A stretch of 64,000 nucleotides of DNA from Yersinia enterocolitica subsp. enterocolitica (GTDB lineage Bacteria; Pseudomonadota; Gammaproteobacteria; Enterobacterales; Enterobacteriaceae), in the NCBI RefSeq assembly GCF_901472495.1, contig NZ_LR590469.1, positions 3,596,001-3,660,000 of the forward strand, in the 5' to 3' direction. A model generated the notes under the pieces. The model saw only the letters and a program-made list of their open reading frames with translations, made no database searches and was not told the origin of the DNA. Position 1 is the stretch's first letter. Each line of letters starts with the position of its first letter. Both the position numbers and the translations under genes were made by a program. Of this stretch, positions 40,758 to 49,544 are shown in pieces.

Positions 40758-40817
40758 TCGGCTGATTATCTGTTAATGTCATAGTTCTTATAATGGACAG
40801 TAAAATAAGAGGAAAAC

Positions 40818-41615
40818 ATGACGACATCTGCTCTATCTCATCCTTCCCTATTGCCACTGGATGGTGGTATTAACTTCCGTGATCTCGGTGGTAACGTCGT
40901 TGCAGATGGCCGGCGTATTAAGCGCGGGTTATTGTTTCGTTCAGGATCACTTGACCGTTTGAGCACCAAAGATTGTGTTGTTCTTAGCAGCGGCTCTGTC
41001 GCTCAAATCCTTGATTACCGCGATGCGGATGAAGTTCAGGCTAAGCCCGATATTGTGTGGCAAGGTGCCAGTTATCACAATATTCCAGCCAACCCACTCA
41101 GCAGTGAAGTTAACGCTAATCTGGAAAAACTGACTAACGAGACGTTAGCAACATTTGATGCCAGAGCTTTCATGTTAGAGCTGTACCGTCGCCTGCCATT
41201 TAATAATCAAGCTTATAAACAGTTAGTCAGTTTGCTACAAAATAGTGCCTCACCAGAGCATGCCGCTGCTGGCGTGGTACAGCATTGTGCAGTCGGGAAA
41301 GACCGTACTGGAGTGGGTTCGGCTTTGGTGTTGTTTGCTTTAGGTGCTGATGAATCGACGGTATTGGAAGATTACCTGTTGACTGAAACAACACTGGCAC
41401 CTTTCCGTGAACACATGCTGGCGGAATTGGCACTAAAACTAAATTCTCAGGCGCTAGGGCAGTTTGCATTTGTGTTGTCGGCTCGAGAAGAGTTTATTCA
41501 AACCGCACTGCGATGTATTCAAGAGCGTTACGGGAGCCGCGAGCAATGGCTACAGCAGGAATTTGGTCTTGGCAGCATTGAGCGCGAAAAGTTGCAGTCA
41601 TATTTCCTGGAGTAA
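40818..41615 (+). CDS. Tyrosine phosphatase-like protein (Y_phosphatase3 family)
   Basis: A 265-residue soluble protein. The signature HCAVGKDRTGVG (Cys157) is the P-loop HCxxGKDRTG of bacterial tyrosine/lipid phosphatases such as Listeria LipA (PF13350), and the entry block NFRDLGG is typical of the family. It could act on phosphotyrosine or on phosphoinositide-like substrates; sequence does not decide. It has its own promoter-like region and is bracketed by two YPAL elements in the same orientation. Not present at this place in E. coli. Confidence 0.85.
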   Translation: MTTSALSHPSLLPLDGGINFRDLGGNVVADGRRIKRGLLFRSGSLDRLSTKDCVVLSSGSVAQILDYRDADEVQAKPDIVWQGASYHNIPANPLSSEVNANLEKLTNETLATFDARAFMLELYRRLPFNNQAYKQLVSLLQNSASPEHAAAGVVQHCAVGKDRTGVGSALVLFALGADESTVLEDYLLTETTLAPFREHMLAELALKLNSQALGQFAFVLSAREEFIQTALRCIQERYGSREQWLQQEFGLGSIEREKLQSYFLE

Positions 41616-41674
41616 TCGTTTACCAATAGATTGATCTTCTTATTCCTCCTGTATTGAGCCACCACTAAGTGGCT

Positions 41675-41841
41675 GAAGTTAATGACAAAGTACCCGTAAC
41701 GGTGAAAACAAGCAGTTCGTAAAGACGCCGTAGACCCTTCCCTGGGGGCTCGAGACGCGCCGCCCCTGGCGCGGATGCTTTACTCTTCTACCTGCCTTCG
41801 CCTTGCAAGATCGAGTTATCGAAGTTTGTCAGCAGTCTGCG
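41675..41841 (+). mobile_element. YPAL-type miniature element, copy 2 (167 bp)
   Basis: Again exactly 167 bp, between two copies of CCACTAAGTGGCT (41662-41674, 41842-41854), the core of the phosphatase gene terminator. Same orientation and about 90% identity with copy 1. Inner arms (GGTGAAAACAAGCAG region with CTGCCTTCGCC; CGCGCCG with CGGCGCGT-like stretch) keep the palindrome. Confidence 0.82.
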
Positions 41842-41860
41842 CCACTAAGTGGCTCTTTTT
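41842..41860 (+). terminator. Phosphatase gene terminator, right copy, weakened
   Basis: GCCAC-TAA-GTGGC followed by TCTTTTT. The pre-insertion hairpin would have been GAGCCAC-CACTAA-GTGGCTC with a U-run; after insertion the left copy keeps the full arm but lost the U-run, and the right copy keeps the U-run with only a 5-bp stem. Confidence 0.6.
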
Positions 41861-41962
41861 AACCGCTTAATGATGCAAACTACCGCTTAACCAGTTCGCT
41901 GATATTTCTCTTGGGGAGCAGGCGTATGTTAACGCCTGACAAATTCCCTGGAGAGAATGCTC

Positions 41963-43774
41963 ATGCAACATGCGATTACCTTTGTTATCGCCTCCGCGTG
42001 TGTCCTTGTGATCTGCTACCGTTTATACGGTATCTTTTTTGTTCGTAAGGTTCTGCGCGTCGATGACAGTGAAGTAACACCTTCCCACACCTTTGAAGAT
42101 GGCAAAGATTACGTTCCAACTAAAAAATGGGTGAACTTTGGTAGCCACTTTGCAGCCATTGCTGCAGCTGGCCCTTTAGTTGGTCCTGTATTGGCGGCCC
42201 AGTATGGTTATTTACCCGGCTTCCTGTGGTTATTGATTGGTTGTGTTATCGGCGGTGCCGTTCACGATACCGTTGTGCTGTTCGCTTCGATGAAACATCA
42301 GGGTAAATCTCTATCTGAAGTGGCTAAATCAGAACTCGGGCCAGTCGCGGGCTGGTGTACCGGTCTGGCAATGCTATTTATCATTACTATTACTATGGCT
42401 GGGTTATCAATGGTTGTAGTACATGCGCTGGAACGTAACCCTTGGGGTACTTTCGCGGTGTTCATGACGATCCCTATCGCGATTTGTGTTGGCTTATGGG
42501 AACGCATGACCGGCAGCATGAAAGGGGCTTCTTATGTTGGTATCGCCGCCATTATGGTGTGCGTGTTCGTCGGCCCTTATATTGAACATACATGGCTTGG
42601 CGAATGGCTCATGCTGAAAGCAGATACCGTCAGTATCATTCTTCCAATGTATGCTTTCTTCGCTACGGCTCTACCTGTCTGGATGTTATTGACCCCTCGT
42701 GGTTATCTCTCCAGCTTTATGAAAATCGGCGTATTCGGTGCACTGATTGTTGGCGTTGTATTTATTAACCCTGAAATTCAATTCCCAGCAGTAACACAGT
42801 TTATCCACGGCGGTGGCCCTGTTCTGGCTGGCCCAGTTTGGCCATTTATCTCTATTACCATTGCCTGTGGCGCTATTTCTGGTTTCCACGCCTTTATTGG
42901 TTCAGGTACTACACCAAAACAAATCGATAAATGGAGTGACATTTTACCCGTTGGTTTTGGTGCGATGCTGGCCGAGTGTATGGTCGGGGTAATGGCCTTG
43001 ATCGCTGCAACATCTTTACATCCTGCTGACTACTTCGCGATTAACTCTTCAGCCGAAGCCTGGAGTGTACTGGGCATGGAAGTGGTTAACCTACCAAAAC
43101 TGAGTCAGGAAATTGGCTTAGATTTGTATGGCCGTACCGGCGGCGCTGTCACCTTAGCGGTGGGTATGACGGATATCTTCATTCGTGTACCGTGGTTCAG
43201 TAGTCTGGCTGCTTATTTCTTCCAGTTTGTTGTGATGTTTGAAGCTGTATTCATTCTGACAGCTGTTGACTCAGGTACCCGTGTTGCTCGCTACCTGCTG
43301 CAAGATTTCTTAGGCGATATCTGGGCTCCACTAAAACGTACTGATTGGTTACCGGGCACATTAGCATGCAGTGTTATTGCTTGTGCGCTGTGGGGTTACC
43401 TCCTTAATTCCGGTGATATCAACTCAGTCTGGGCGCTGTTTGGTGTATCAAATCAGCTAATGGCTTCTGTTGGTTTGATTATCGGTGCCACTATTATTCT
43501 GCGTCTGGCAACCAAACGGATTTACATGCTGACTTGTGTGATTCCATTGGCTTACCTCTTTGTCACCGTAAACTATGCTGGTTACTGGATGATCACCCAC
43601 GTGTACTTCAATTCAGCAGCGAAAGGTTACAACCTGTTTAATGGCATCATCTCTATCATCATGATGACATTGGGTGTCATTATCCTGATATCTGCACTGA
43701 AAAAATGGCGTGAGCTGTGGATTCGTAGATCAGCTGAGATGGCTGGCAATAAGGTGGTTACTGCCAACGCCTGA
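41963..43774 (+). CDS. CstA-family (carbon starvation/peptide or pyruvate) transporter
   Basis: A 603-residue protein with about 15 or more membrane helices. CstA blocks: FGSHFAAIAAAGPLVGPVLAAQYGYLPGFLWLLIGCVIGGAVHD, SGFHAFIGSGTTPKQI, and AVDSGTRVARYLLQDFLGD. E. coli CstA and BtsT are about 100 residues longer, so this is a shorter subfamily. CstA proteins have been linked to peptide uptake and BtsT to pyruvate uptake; the substrate here is open. ATG 41963 is chosen because TGGAGAG is 7 bases upstream, while for ATG 41957 it is only 1 base away. Confidence 0.9.
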   Translation: MQHAITFVIASACVLVICYRLYGIFFVRKVLRVDDSEVTPSHTFEDGKDYVPTKKWVNFGSHFAAIAAAGPLVGPVLAAQYGYLPGFLWLLIGCVIGGAVHDTVVLFASMKHQGKSLSEVAKSELGPVAGWCTGLAMLFIITITMAGLSMVVVHALERNPWGTFAVFMTIPIAICVGLWERMTGSMKGASYVGIAAIMVCVFVGPYIEHTWLGEWLMLKADTVSIILPMYAFFATALPVWMLLTPRGYLSSFMKIGVFGALIVGVVFINPEIQFPAVTQFIHGGGPVLAGPVWPFISITIACGAISGFHAFIGSGTTPKQIDKWSDILPVGFGAMLAECMVGVMALIAATSLHPADYFAINSSAEAWSVLGMEVVNLPKLSQEIGLDLYGRTGGAVTLAVGMTDIFIRVPWFSSLAAYFFQFVVMFEAVFILTAVDSGTRVARYLLQDFLGDIWAPLKRTDWLPGTLACSVIACALWGYLLNSGDINSVWALFGVSNQLMASVGLIIGATIILRLATKRIYMLTCVIPLAYLFVTVNYAGYWMITHVYFNSAAKGYNLFNGIISIIMMTLGVIILISALKKWRELWIRRSAEMAGNKVVTANA

Positions 43775-43801
43775 TATCCTAAATCGATAGCTTTAGTCCT
43801 G

Positions 43802-43837
43802 ATAAACGGTCGGAATCTCCCGGCCGTTTATTTTTTG
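43802..43837 (+). terminator. Terminator after the cstA-like gene
   Basis: ATAAACGGTCGG (43802-43813) and CCGGCCGTTTAT (43820-43831) pair with one mismatch, followed by TTTTTT. Strong intrinsic terminator. Confidence 0.88.
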
Positions 43838-43896
43838 TTAAGTAAAAATGTCGACACATTGAGTATGCTAATGGCTACTGTATTGATAACAGGAAA

Positions 43897-44433
43897 ATGC
43901 CTGTGACCTTAAATGATGTCATTACTATAGTTATTGATTTTGTTCGTGAGCATGAAACATGGGCAATGCCTATCGTGTTTATTCTCGCTTTTGGTGAGTC
44001 GCTAGCCTTTCTTTCCTTACTGCTACCCGCCACGGTTATCTTGCTTGGACTAGGCGCATTAATCGGTGAAAGTGGGATTTCCTTCTGGCCGATTTGGGCC
44101 GCGGCTGTAGCAGGGGCTTTTTTTGGCGACTGGCTCTCCTATTGGATTGGCGATCATTATAAAGATCGCGTCGGCACACTGTGGCCTCTTTCCCGCAACC
44201 CTCAACTACTCGTCCGCGGCCATGCTTTCTTTGAGCGCTGGGGGTTCTTTGGTGCTTTTATTGGCCGCTTCTTTGGCCCACTGCGCGCAGTTGTCCCGTT
44301 AGTCGCCGGAATATGTGCTATGCCAAAATTCTATTTCCAGTTGGCTAATATCACATCTGCCATCATTTGGGCATTCGGTATTCTTGCTCCTGGTGCTTTT
44401 GGTATTCAGTGGCTATCTCACTGGATAGATTAA
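43897..44433 (+). CDS. DedA-family membrane protein
   Basis: A 178-residue protein with about four to five membrane helices and DedA motifs: FGESLAFLSLLLPATVILLGLGALIG, GDWLSYWIGD and FFERWGFFGAFIGRFFGPLRAVVPLVAG. DedA/DTT proteins take part in undecaprenyl-phosphate or phospholipid recycling and membrane homeostasis. Closest in size to short forms such as YohD. The start ATG has AGGAAA upstream; GTG 43903 is an alternative. Absent between udp and rmuC in E. coli. Confidence 0.85.
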   Translation: MPVTLNDVITIVIDFVREHETWAMPIVFILAFGESLAFLSLLLPATVILLGLGALIGESGISFWPIWAAAVAGAFFGDWLSYWIGDHYKDRVGTLWPLSRNPQLLVRGHAFFERWGFFGAFIGRFFGPLRAVVPLVAGICAMPKFYFQLANITSAIIWAFGILAPGAFGIQWLSHWID

Positions 44434-44633
44434 CTTTGCATGAGCTCTGAGGCTGCTCCATATTTTGTGGCTGACAGTTTTAACCCATTTCTTTGTCGTA
44501 AAGTAAGCGGTTTTTTATCTGCTTATTATTTATGCGCACAGCTTCGCAAGATGGGATGTAACGGAAAAACACTCTGGACATCCATACAGTATCCCCTTAC
44601 CTTGACTGACATTAGGTTAATGGGGAGATAACC

Positions 44634-46160
44634 GTGGATATCAGTTTATTTTATGGGCTGGGAGGCTGCCTCCTTGGTGGGCTTATAGGCTGGCTGATTG
44701 CCAGTTTGTCTCAGCAGCGCAATAAAGCACAGCAGGATATTGAGCGGCGGTTACTGGAGCAGTCATTGCAACAGTCTCAGCAAAACACTCTAGAATTGCA
44801 GGCCCTTTTGCAACGCAATGAACAGCAATTGCGACAAAGTGAATTAGAGCAGCGTAATTTGCACAGCCAACTCGCGGCAAATGCTGAAAAACTGCAACAA
44901 TTAGCTCATTGGCGCAATGAGTGTGAGCAGCTCAATCAAGAACTACGGGCGCAACGAGAAGTCAATAGCGCGCAAGAAGCTGAACTACGCGAAGTGACTA
45001 TTCGTTTGGAAGAAACACGGCTGACTGCAGAAGAGAAGCAACGCCTGCTTCTTAATAGTGAGCAACGACTAACCACTCAGTTCGAAAATCTGGCAAATCG
45101 CATCTTTGAACAAACTGGCCGTCGGGCAGATGAACAAAATAAGCAAAGCTTGGATCGCTTGCTGTTACCTCTACGGGAACAGCTAGATGGTTTCCGAAGA
45201 CAGGTACAGGATAGCTTTGGGCAAGAGGCTCGTGAACGCCATACTTTAACCCATGAAATCCGTAGCTTACAGCAGCTCAATGCTCAAATGGCGCGGGAAG
45301 CTCTAAACCTGACCAAGGCCCTCAAAGGGGATAATAAAACCCAGGGAAACTGGGGTGAAGTCGTTTTAGCTAAGGTACTTGAAGCTTCGGGGTTACGCGA
45401 GGGTTATGAATATCAAACCCAGGTTAGTGTAAAGATTGATACTAATAGCCGTATGCAGCCAGATGTCATTGTGCGCTTGCCGCAGGGGAAAGATGTTGTT
45501 ATTGACGCTAAAATGTCACTGATAGCCTATGAGCGCTATTTTAACAGTGAAGATGATATTGAGCGCGAAGCGGCATTAAGCGAGCATTTATCGTCACTAC
45601 GCGCGCATATCAGGATGCTGGGTCGCAAGGATTATCAGCAACTTCCTGGTTTACGTTCGCTTGATTATGTATTGATGTTTATTCCCGTTGAACCTGCATT
45701 TTTGGTGGCTATCGACCGTCAGCCTGAATTGATCAGTGAAGCGCTACAGCACAATATTATGTTGGTTAGTCCGACAACATTGCTGGTGGCTTTACGAACT
45801 ATTACCAATTTATGGCGCTACGAGCATCAAAGCCAAAATGCGCAACGTATTGCGGAGAGAGCCGCCAAACTCTATGACAAATTACGTTTATTTGTTGATG
45901 ATATGGAGTCGTTGGGGCAAAGCCTCGATAAAGCACAGTTAAGTTATCGTCAGGCAATGAACAAACTGTCGCAAGGCCGTGGTAACCTGATAGGGCAAGT
46001 TGAAGGTTTTCGTACTCTGGGGGTCGAGGTAAAACGGCCTATTAGTCCAACACTGGCAGAGAAAGCCAGCCTGGAAGATCAACCTGAGGACGATTTAGCG
46101 CTATCCGATGATGCAGAATCCGAGATAAGTGATTCTGCACCGCTGAAGTATCAGGGTTAG
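44634..46160 (+). CDS. rmuC: DNA recombination protein RmuC
   Basis: A 508-residue protein (E. coli 475). An N-terminal membrane helix (FYGLGGCLLGGLIGWLIASL) is followed by a long coiled coil rich in Gln and Glu (to about residue 150), then the conserved RmuC nuclease-like core (KGDNKTQGNWGEVVLAKVLEASGLREGYEY; MQPDVIVRLPQGKDVVIDAKMSL). RmuC limits rearrangements at short inverted repeats. The start is GTG with GGGGAG upstream. Confidence 0.95.
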   Translation: MDISLFYGLGGCLLGGLIGWLIASLSQQRNKAQQDIERRLLEQSLQQSQQNTLELQALLQRNEQQLRQSELEQRNLHSQLAANAEKLQQLAHWRNECEQLNQELRAQREVNSAQEAELREVTIRLEETRLTAEEKQRLLLNSEQRLTTQFENLANRIFEQTGRRADEQNKQSLDRLLLPLREQLDGFRRQVQDSFGQEARERHTLTHEIRSLQQLNAQMAREALNLTKALKGDNKTQGNWGEVVLAKVLEASGLREGYEYQTQVSVKIDTNSRMQPDVIVRLPQGKDVVIDAKMSLIAYERYFNSEDDIEREAALSEHLSSLRAHIRMLGRKDYQQLPGLRSLDYVLMFIPVEPAFLVAIDRQPELISEALQHNIMLVSPTTLLVALRTITNLWRYEHQSQNAQRIAERAAKLYDKLRLFVDDMESLGQSLDKAQLSYRQAMNKLSQGRGNLIGQVEGFRTLGVEVKRPISPTLAEKASLEDQPEDDLALSDDAESEISDSAPLKYQG

Positions 46161-46293
46161 TTGCATGTTCCTCTTCTGTATGATGTTGAGAAAGCTGCGA
46201 TTAAGCAGTTGCCTTAATACCAGGTGAGGTGGGGCTTTCATCGGAGTTCTGGTACACTTCCTCGAAAGATTGACTGAAAAGCAGGCACAGAAA

Positions 46294-47049
46294 ATGGTAG
46301 ATCAGGAGAAGGAAACCACTCATTTTGGTTTTCGCACCGTAGCCAAAGAACAAAAAGAAGGCATGGTGGCAGAAGTTTTTCATTCCGTAGCCGCTAAATA
46401 CGATCTGATGAATGACCTGATGTCGTTCGGTGTTCACCGTATTTGGAAGCGTTTTACTATTGACTGTAGCGGTGTTCGGCGCGGTCAACGGGTATTGGAT
46501 CTGGCAGGTGGTACCGGCGATTTAACCGCTAAGTTCTCTCGTCTGGTGGGTGAACAGGGTGAGGTCGTTCTGGCTGATATCAACGAGTCAATGTTGCGTA
46601 TGGGCCGTGAAAAGCTACGCGATAAAGGTATTGTCGGTAATGTCAGCTATGTTCAGGCGAATGCTGAAGCGTTACCTTTTCCTGATAATTACTTTGATTG
46701 CATTACCATTTCATTCGGCTTGAGAAACGTAACTGAAAAAGAAAAGGCACTGCGATCGATGTTTCGGGTATTAAAGCCTGGTGGTCGCTTACTGGTTCTT
46801 GAGTTCTCTAAGCCACTTCTGGAACCTTTGAGTAAAGCCTATGATGCTTACTCCTTCCATATTTTGCCTAAGATTGGTGAACTTGTGGCGCAGGACTCTG
46901 AAAGCTACCGTTATTTGGCTGAGTCTATTCGGATGCACCCTGACCAAGAAACACTGAAGAGCATGATGATGGATGCTGGGTTTGAAAACGTAACCTATTC
47001 CAATTTAACCGGTGGCATTGTTGCGTTACATCGGGGCTTCAAGTTCTAA
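46294..47049 (+). CDS. ubiE: Ubiquinone/menaquinone methyltransferase UbiE
   Basis: A 251-residue class I methyltransferase, E. coli length. SAM motif VLDLAGGTGDLTAKFSR and the family blocks ITISFGLRNVTEKEKALRSM and GGIVALHRGFKF are intact. It C-methylates benzoquinol and naphthoquinol intermediates. ATG 46294 (MVDQEKETTHFGF) matches E. coli MVDKSQETTHFGF; the upstream in-frame codon at 46270 does not. First gene of ubiEJB. Confidence 0.97.
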   Translation: MVDQEKETTHFGFRTVAKEQKEGMVAEVFHSVAAKYDLMNDLMSFGVHRIWKRFTIDCSGVRRGQRVLDLAGGTGDLTAKFSRLVGEQGEVVLADINESMLRMGREKLRDKGIVGNVSYVQANAEALPFPDNYFDCITISFGLRNVTEKEKALRSMFRVLKPGGRLLVLEFSKPLLEPLSKAYDAYSFHILPKIGELVAQDSESYRYLAESIRMHPDQETLKSMMMDAGFENVTYSNLTGGIVALHRGFKF

Positions 47050-47062
47050 CAGGAATCTGGTT

Positions 47063-47716
47063 ATGCCGCTAAAATCACTGATATTTAAATCCTTGTCACT
47101 GAAACCAACTTTGCTGTCGCCACTAATCACTGCTGCTATAGAAACATCACTAAATAGTGTGTTATTTCGTGATAAAAGTTTGAAAGCTGCACGTTTACGC
47201 TTAGCGGGAAAAGTGCTGAGTATCGAGTTGCGTGAGGTGAGCTTTCCTCTGCTATTAGTATTTAGCGAGCGGCAGGTTGATGTTTTAAGTCAATGGGATG
47301 GTGATGCGGATTGCACAGTGACAACGAACGTTGCTGTGCTGGCAAAGTTGCGGGATCGTCAACAGCTTTCACCTTTGATGCGTAGTGGTGAATTGATTGT
47401 CGAAGGTGATATCCAAGTCGTTCAGCAACTTATCACCTTACTTGATCTTGCTGAATGGGAACCAGCTGAATGGCTGGCTCCCTATATTGGTGATATTGCA
47501 GCGGAAACTATTGGGCAGGTCATCCATAAAAGTAACCGTTTTCTCAGTAAGCAGTTTCAACAGCAACAGCATTATGTTGCTGAAGCAATAACTGAAGAAT
47601 GGAAAATAGCGCCAGCGCCGCTGGAGGTGGTGTGGTTTAACGAAGAGGTTGATGCTACCGCTCGTGCAACCGAGGCTTTGACTGCCAGATTGGCAACCAT
47701 GGAGACAAAACAATGA
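47063..47716 (+). CDS. ubiJ: Ubiquinone biosynthesis accessory factor UbiJ (SCP2 domain)
   Basis: A 217-residue protein with an SCP2-like lipid-binding domain (LVFSERQVDVLSQWDGDADCTVTTNVAVLAKLRDRQQLSPLMRSGELIVEGDIQVVQQ) and a C-terminal helical part (YVAEAITEEWKIAPAPLEV). It organises the Ubi complex that performs the late ring modifications, with UbiK. About 16 residues longer than E. coli at the N-terminus. ATG 47063 follows ubiE by 13 bp; ubiB overlaps by 4 bp. Confidence 0.94.
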   Translation: MPLKSLIFKSLSLKPTLLSPLITAAIETSLNSVLFRDKSLKAARLRLAGKVLSIELREVSFPLLLVFSERQVDVLSQWDGDADCTVTTNVAVLAKLRDRQQLSPLMRSGELIVEGDIQVVQQLITLLDLAEWEPAEWLAPYIGDIAAETIGQVIHKSNRFLSKQFQQQQHYVAEAITEEWKIAPAPLEVVWFNEEVDATARATEALTARLATMETKQ

Positions 47717-49344
47717 CGCCAGGAGAACTTCGGCGCCTGTATCTTATCATTCGGGTTTTCTTGAGCTACGGGCTGGATGAGTTAATCCCGAATATACGTT
47801 TGACGTTGCCATTACGTGTTGGTCGTCATCTATTTTTCTGGTTGCCTAATCGTCATAAAGATAAACCGCTGGGTGAGCGTTTGCGCCTTGCCTTGCAGGA
47901 GCTAGGGCCAGTTTGGATCAAGTTTGGCCAAATGATGTCCACACGGCGTGACCTCTTTCCGCCAGCAATTGCAGATCAACTTGCGTTGTTACAGGATAGA
48001 GTTGCTCCATTTGATGGTGCGCTAGCACGCAAGCACATTGAAATCGCGATGGGAGGGCCATTAGAAACATGGTTTGACGATTTTGAACAAGAAGCTTTAG
48101 CCTCCGCTTCTATCGCGCAAGTACATACGGCACGTTTAAAAGAGAACGGCCAGGAAGTTGTACTCAAAGTTATTCGTCCTGATATTTTGCCAATTATTAA
48201 AGCTGATGTGCGGTTGATGTACCGTCTGGCTGGCTGGGTACCCAAACTTTTACCTGATGGTCGTAGATTACGTCCACGGGAAGTTGTACGCGAATATGAA
48301 AAAACACTGCTTGATGAGCTAAATTTGCTGCGGGAAGCAGCTAATGCTATTCAACTGCGTCGTAATTTTGAAGACAGTCCAATGCTCTATATTCCCGAAG
48401 TCTATTCTGATTATTGCCGGGAAAGTGTATTGGTCATGGAGCGAATTTATGGCATTCCGGTATCTGATATTGCAGCTTTGGAAGATCAAGGTACCAATAT
48501 GAAGTTGCTGGCTGAGCGCGGGGTTCAAGTCTTTTTCACTCAGGTTTTCCGTGACAGTTTTTTCCATGCAGATATGCATCCTGGGAATATCTTTGTCAGT
48601 TATGAGCATCCTCATGACCCGCTTTATATAGGTATTGATTGCGGTATCGTCGGCTCACTAAATAAAGCAGATAAGCGCTATCTTGCTGAAAACTTTATTG
48701 CTTTCTTTAATCGGGATTATCGGCGGGTTGCAGAGCTGCATGTTGACTCTGGCTGGGTTCCTCGTGATACCAATGTTGAAGATTTTGAATTCGCTATCCG
48801 TACCGTCTGCGAACCAATTTTTGAAAAACCATTAGCCGAAATATCCTTTGGCCATGTGTTATTGAACCTCTTTAATACCGCACGCCGTTTTAATATGGAA
48901 GTACAACCACAGTTGGTTTTACTGCAAAAAACCTTGTTGTATGTCGAAGGCTTAGGGCGTCAACTTTATCCTCAGCTTGACCTTTGGACGACTGCGAAGC
49001 CTTTCCTGGAAAGCTGGTTACGAGATCAAGTTGGGTTGCCTGCGGTTATTCGTGCATTGAAAGAAAAAGCACCATTTTGGGCTGAAAAATTTCCTGAGCT
49101 GCCAGAGCTTGTGTATGACAGTTTGCAACAGCATAAGCTATTACAGCAAAGTGTGGATAAACTCACAACTCAAATGCAAGGCCAGCAACAACGTCAGGGC
49201 CAATCACGGTATTTGTTTGGTGTTGGCGCTACACTATTAGTCAGTGGTAACATTTTATTCTTGGCCAATGCGGTAGAAATCTCAATTGGATTCATTGTCG
49301 CTGGAGTATTGGCTTGGTTTATTGGTTGGCGGCGAACCAGTTAA
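47713..49344 (+). CDS. ubiB: Atypical kinase UbiB
   Basis: A 543-residue ADCK/UbiB protein. The KxGQ extension (GPVWIKFGQMMSTRRDLFPPAIADQLALLQDRVAPF), Ala-rich nucleotide loop (EALASASIAQVHTARL), and HADMHPGNIFV/GIDCGIVGSL catalytic blocks are present, with two C-terminal membrane helices. UbiB is an ATPase needed for ubiquinone synthesis, likely to extract lipid intermediates from the membrane. Confidence 0.96.
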   Translation: MTPGELRRLYLIIRVFLSYGLDELIPNIRLTLPLRVGRHLFFWLPNRHKDKPLGERLRLALQELGPVWIKFGQMMSTRRDLFPPAIADQLALLQDRVAPFDGALARKHIEIAMGGPLETWFDDFEQEALASASIAQVHTARLKENGQEVVLKVIRPDILPIIKADVRLMYRLAGWVPKLLPDGRRLRPREVVREYEKTLLDELNLLREAANAIQLRRNFEDSPMLYIPEVYSDYCRESVLVMERIYGIPVSDIAALEDQGTNMKLLAERGVQVFFTQVFRDSFFHADMHPGNIFVSYEHPHDPLYIGIDCGIVGSLNKADKRYLAENFIAFFNRDYRRVAELHVDSGWVPRDTNVEDFEFAIRTVCEPIFEKPLAEISFGHVLLNLFNTARRFNMEVQPQLVLLQKTLLYVEGLGRQLYPQLDLWTTAKPFLESWLRDQVGLPAVIRALKEKAPFWAEKFPELPELVYDSLQQHKLLQQSVDKLTTQMQGQQQRQGQSRYLFGVGATLLVSGNILFLANAVEISIGFIVAGVLAWFIGWRRTS

Positions 49345-49473
49345 TGATTTATCGCTGAAAGTATCTGTGGATAGTCTATTGGGCGGTTTATGAGTTATGT
49401 AAAAGTTATTCAATAAGTCGCTTATTTGTTTAAGAAGCTATGCGCTAGTTCAAAATGCGGTAAGTTAGATAGG

Positions 49474-49519
49474 TATTCACAGAGGTTATATGACGTATAA
49501 TGCGGCCCTCTGTGGAATA
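49474..49519 (+). promoter_or_regulatory. Putative tatA promoter inside an inverted repeat
   Basis: A consensus -10 TATAAT (49496-49501) lies between the arms TATTCACAGAGG (49474-49485) and CCTCTGTGGAATA (49507-49519), which pair along 12 bp with one bulged base. No good -35 is seen at 16 to 18 bp. The repeat could be an operator or a leader hairpin start. Confidence 0.5.
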
Positions 49520-49544
49520 ACCCTTGTATATAGAGGTGAATGTA

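Larger units (their letters stand above)
40486..40817 (+). other. Intergenic region udp to phosphatase gene (332 bp)
   Basis: No gene seen. It is filled by a duplicated terminator hairpin (40541-40561 and 40729-40749) with a 167-bp YPAL element between, and a likely promoter before the next gene: TATAAT at 40789-40794 with a poor -35, then AAGAGGAAAAC before ATG 40818. Confidence 0.75.
41616..41962 (+). other. Intergenic region phosphatase gene to cstA-like gene (347 bp)
   Basis: No gene seen. Contains the second terminator/YPAL arrangement (41662-41854) and then about 100 bp of cstA-like leader ending in TGGAGAG. I could not identify a clear promoter after the terminator. Confidence 0.7.

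Noticed and set aside
44440..44631. 63-codon open frame between dedA-family gene and rmuC
   Set aside because: No recognisable similarity, no clear ribosome site, and composition like a leader region.
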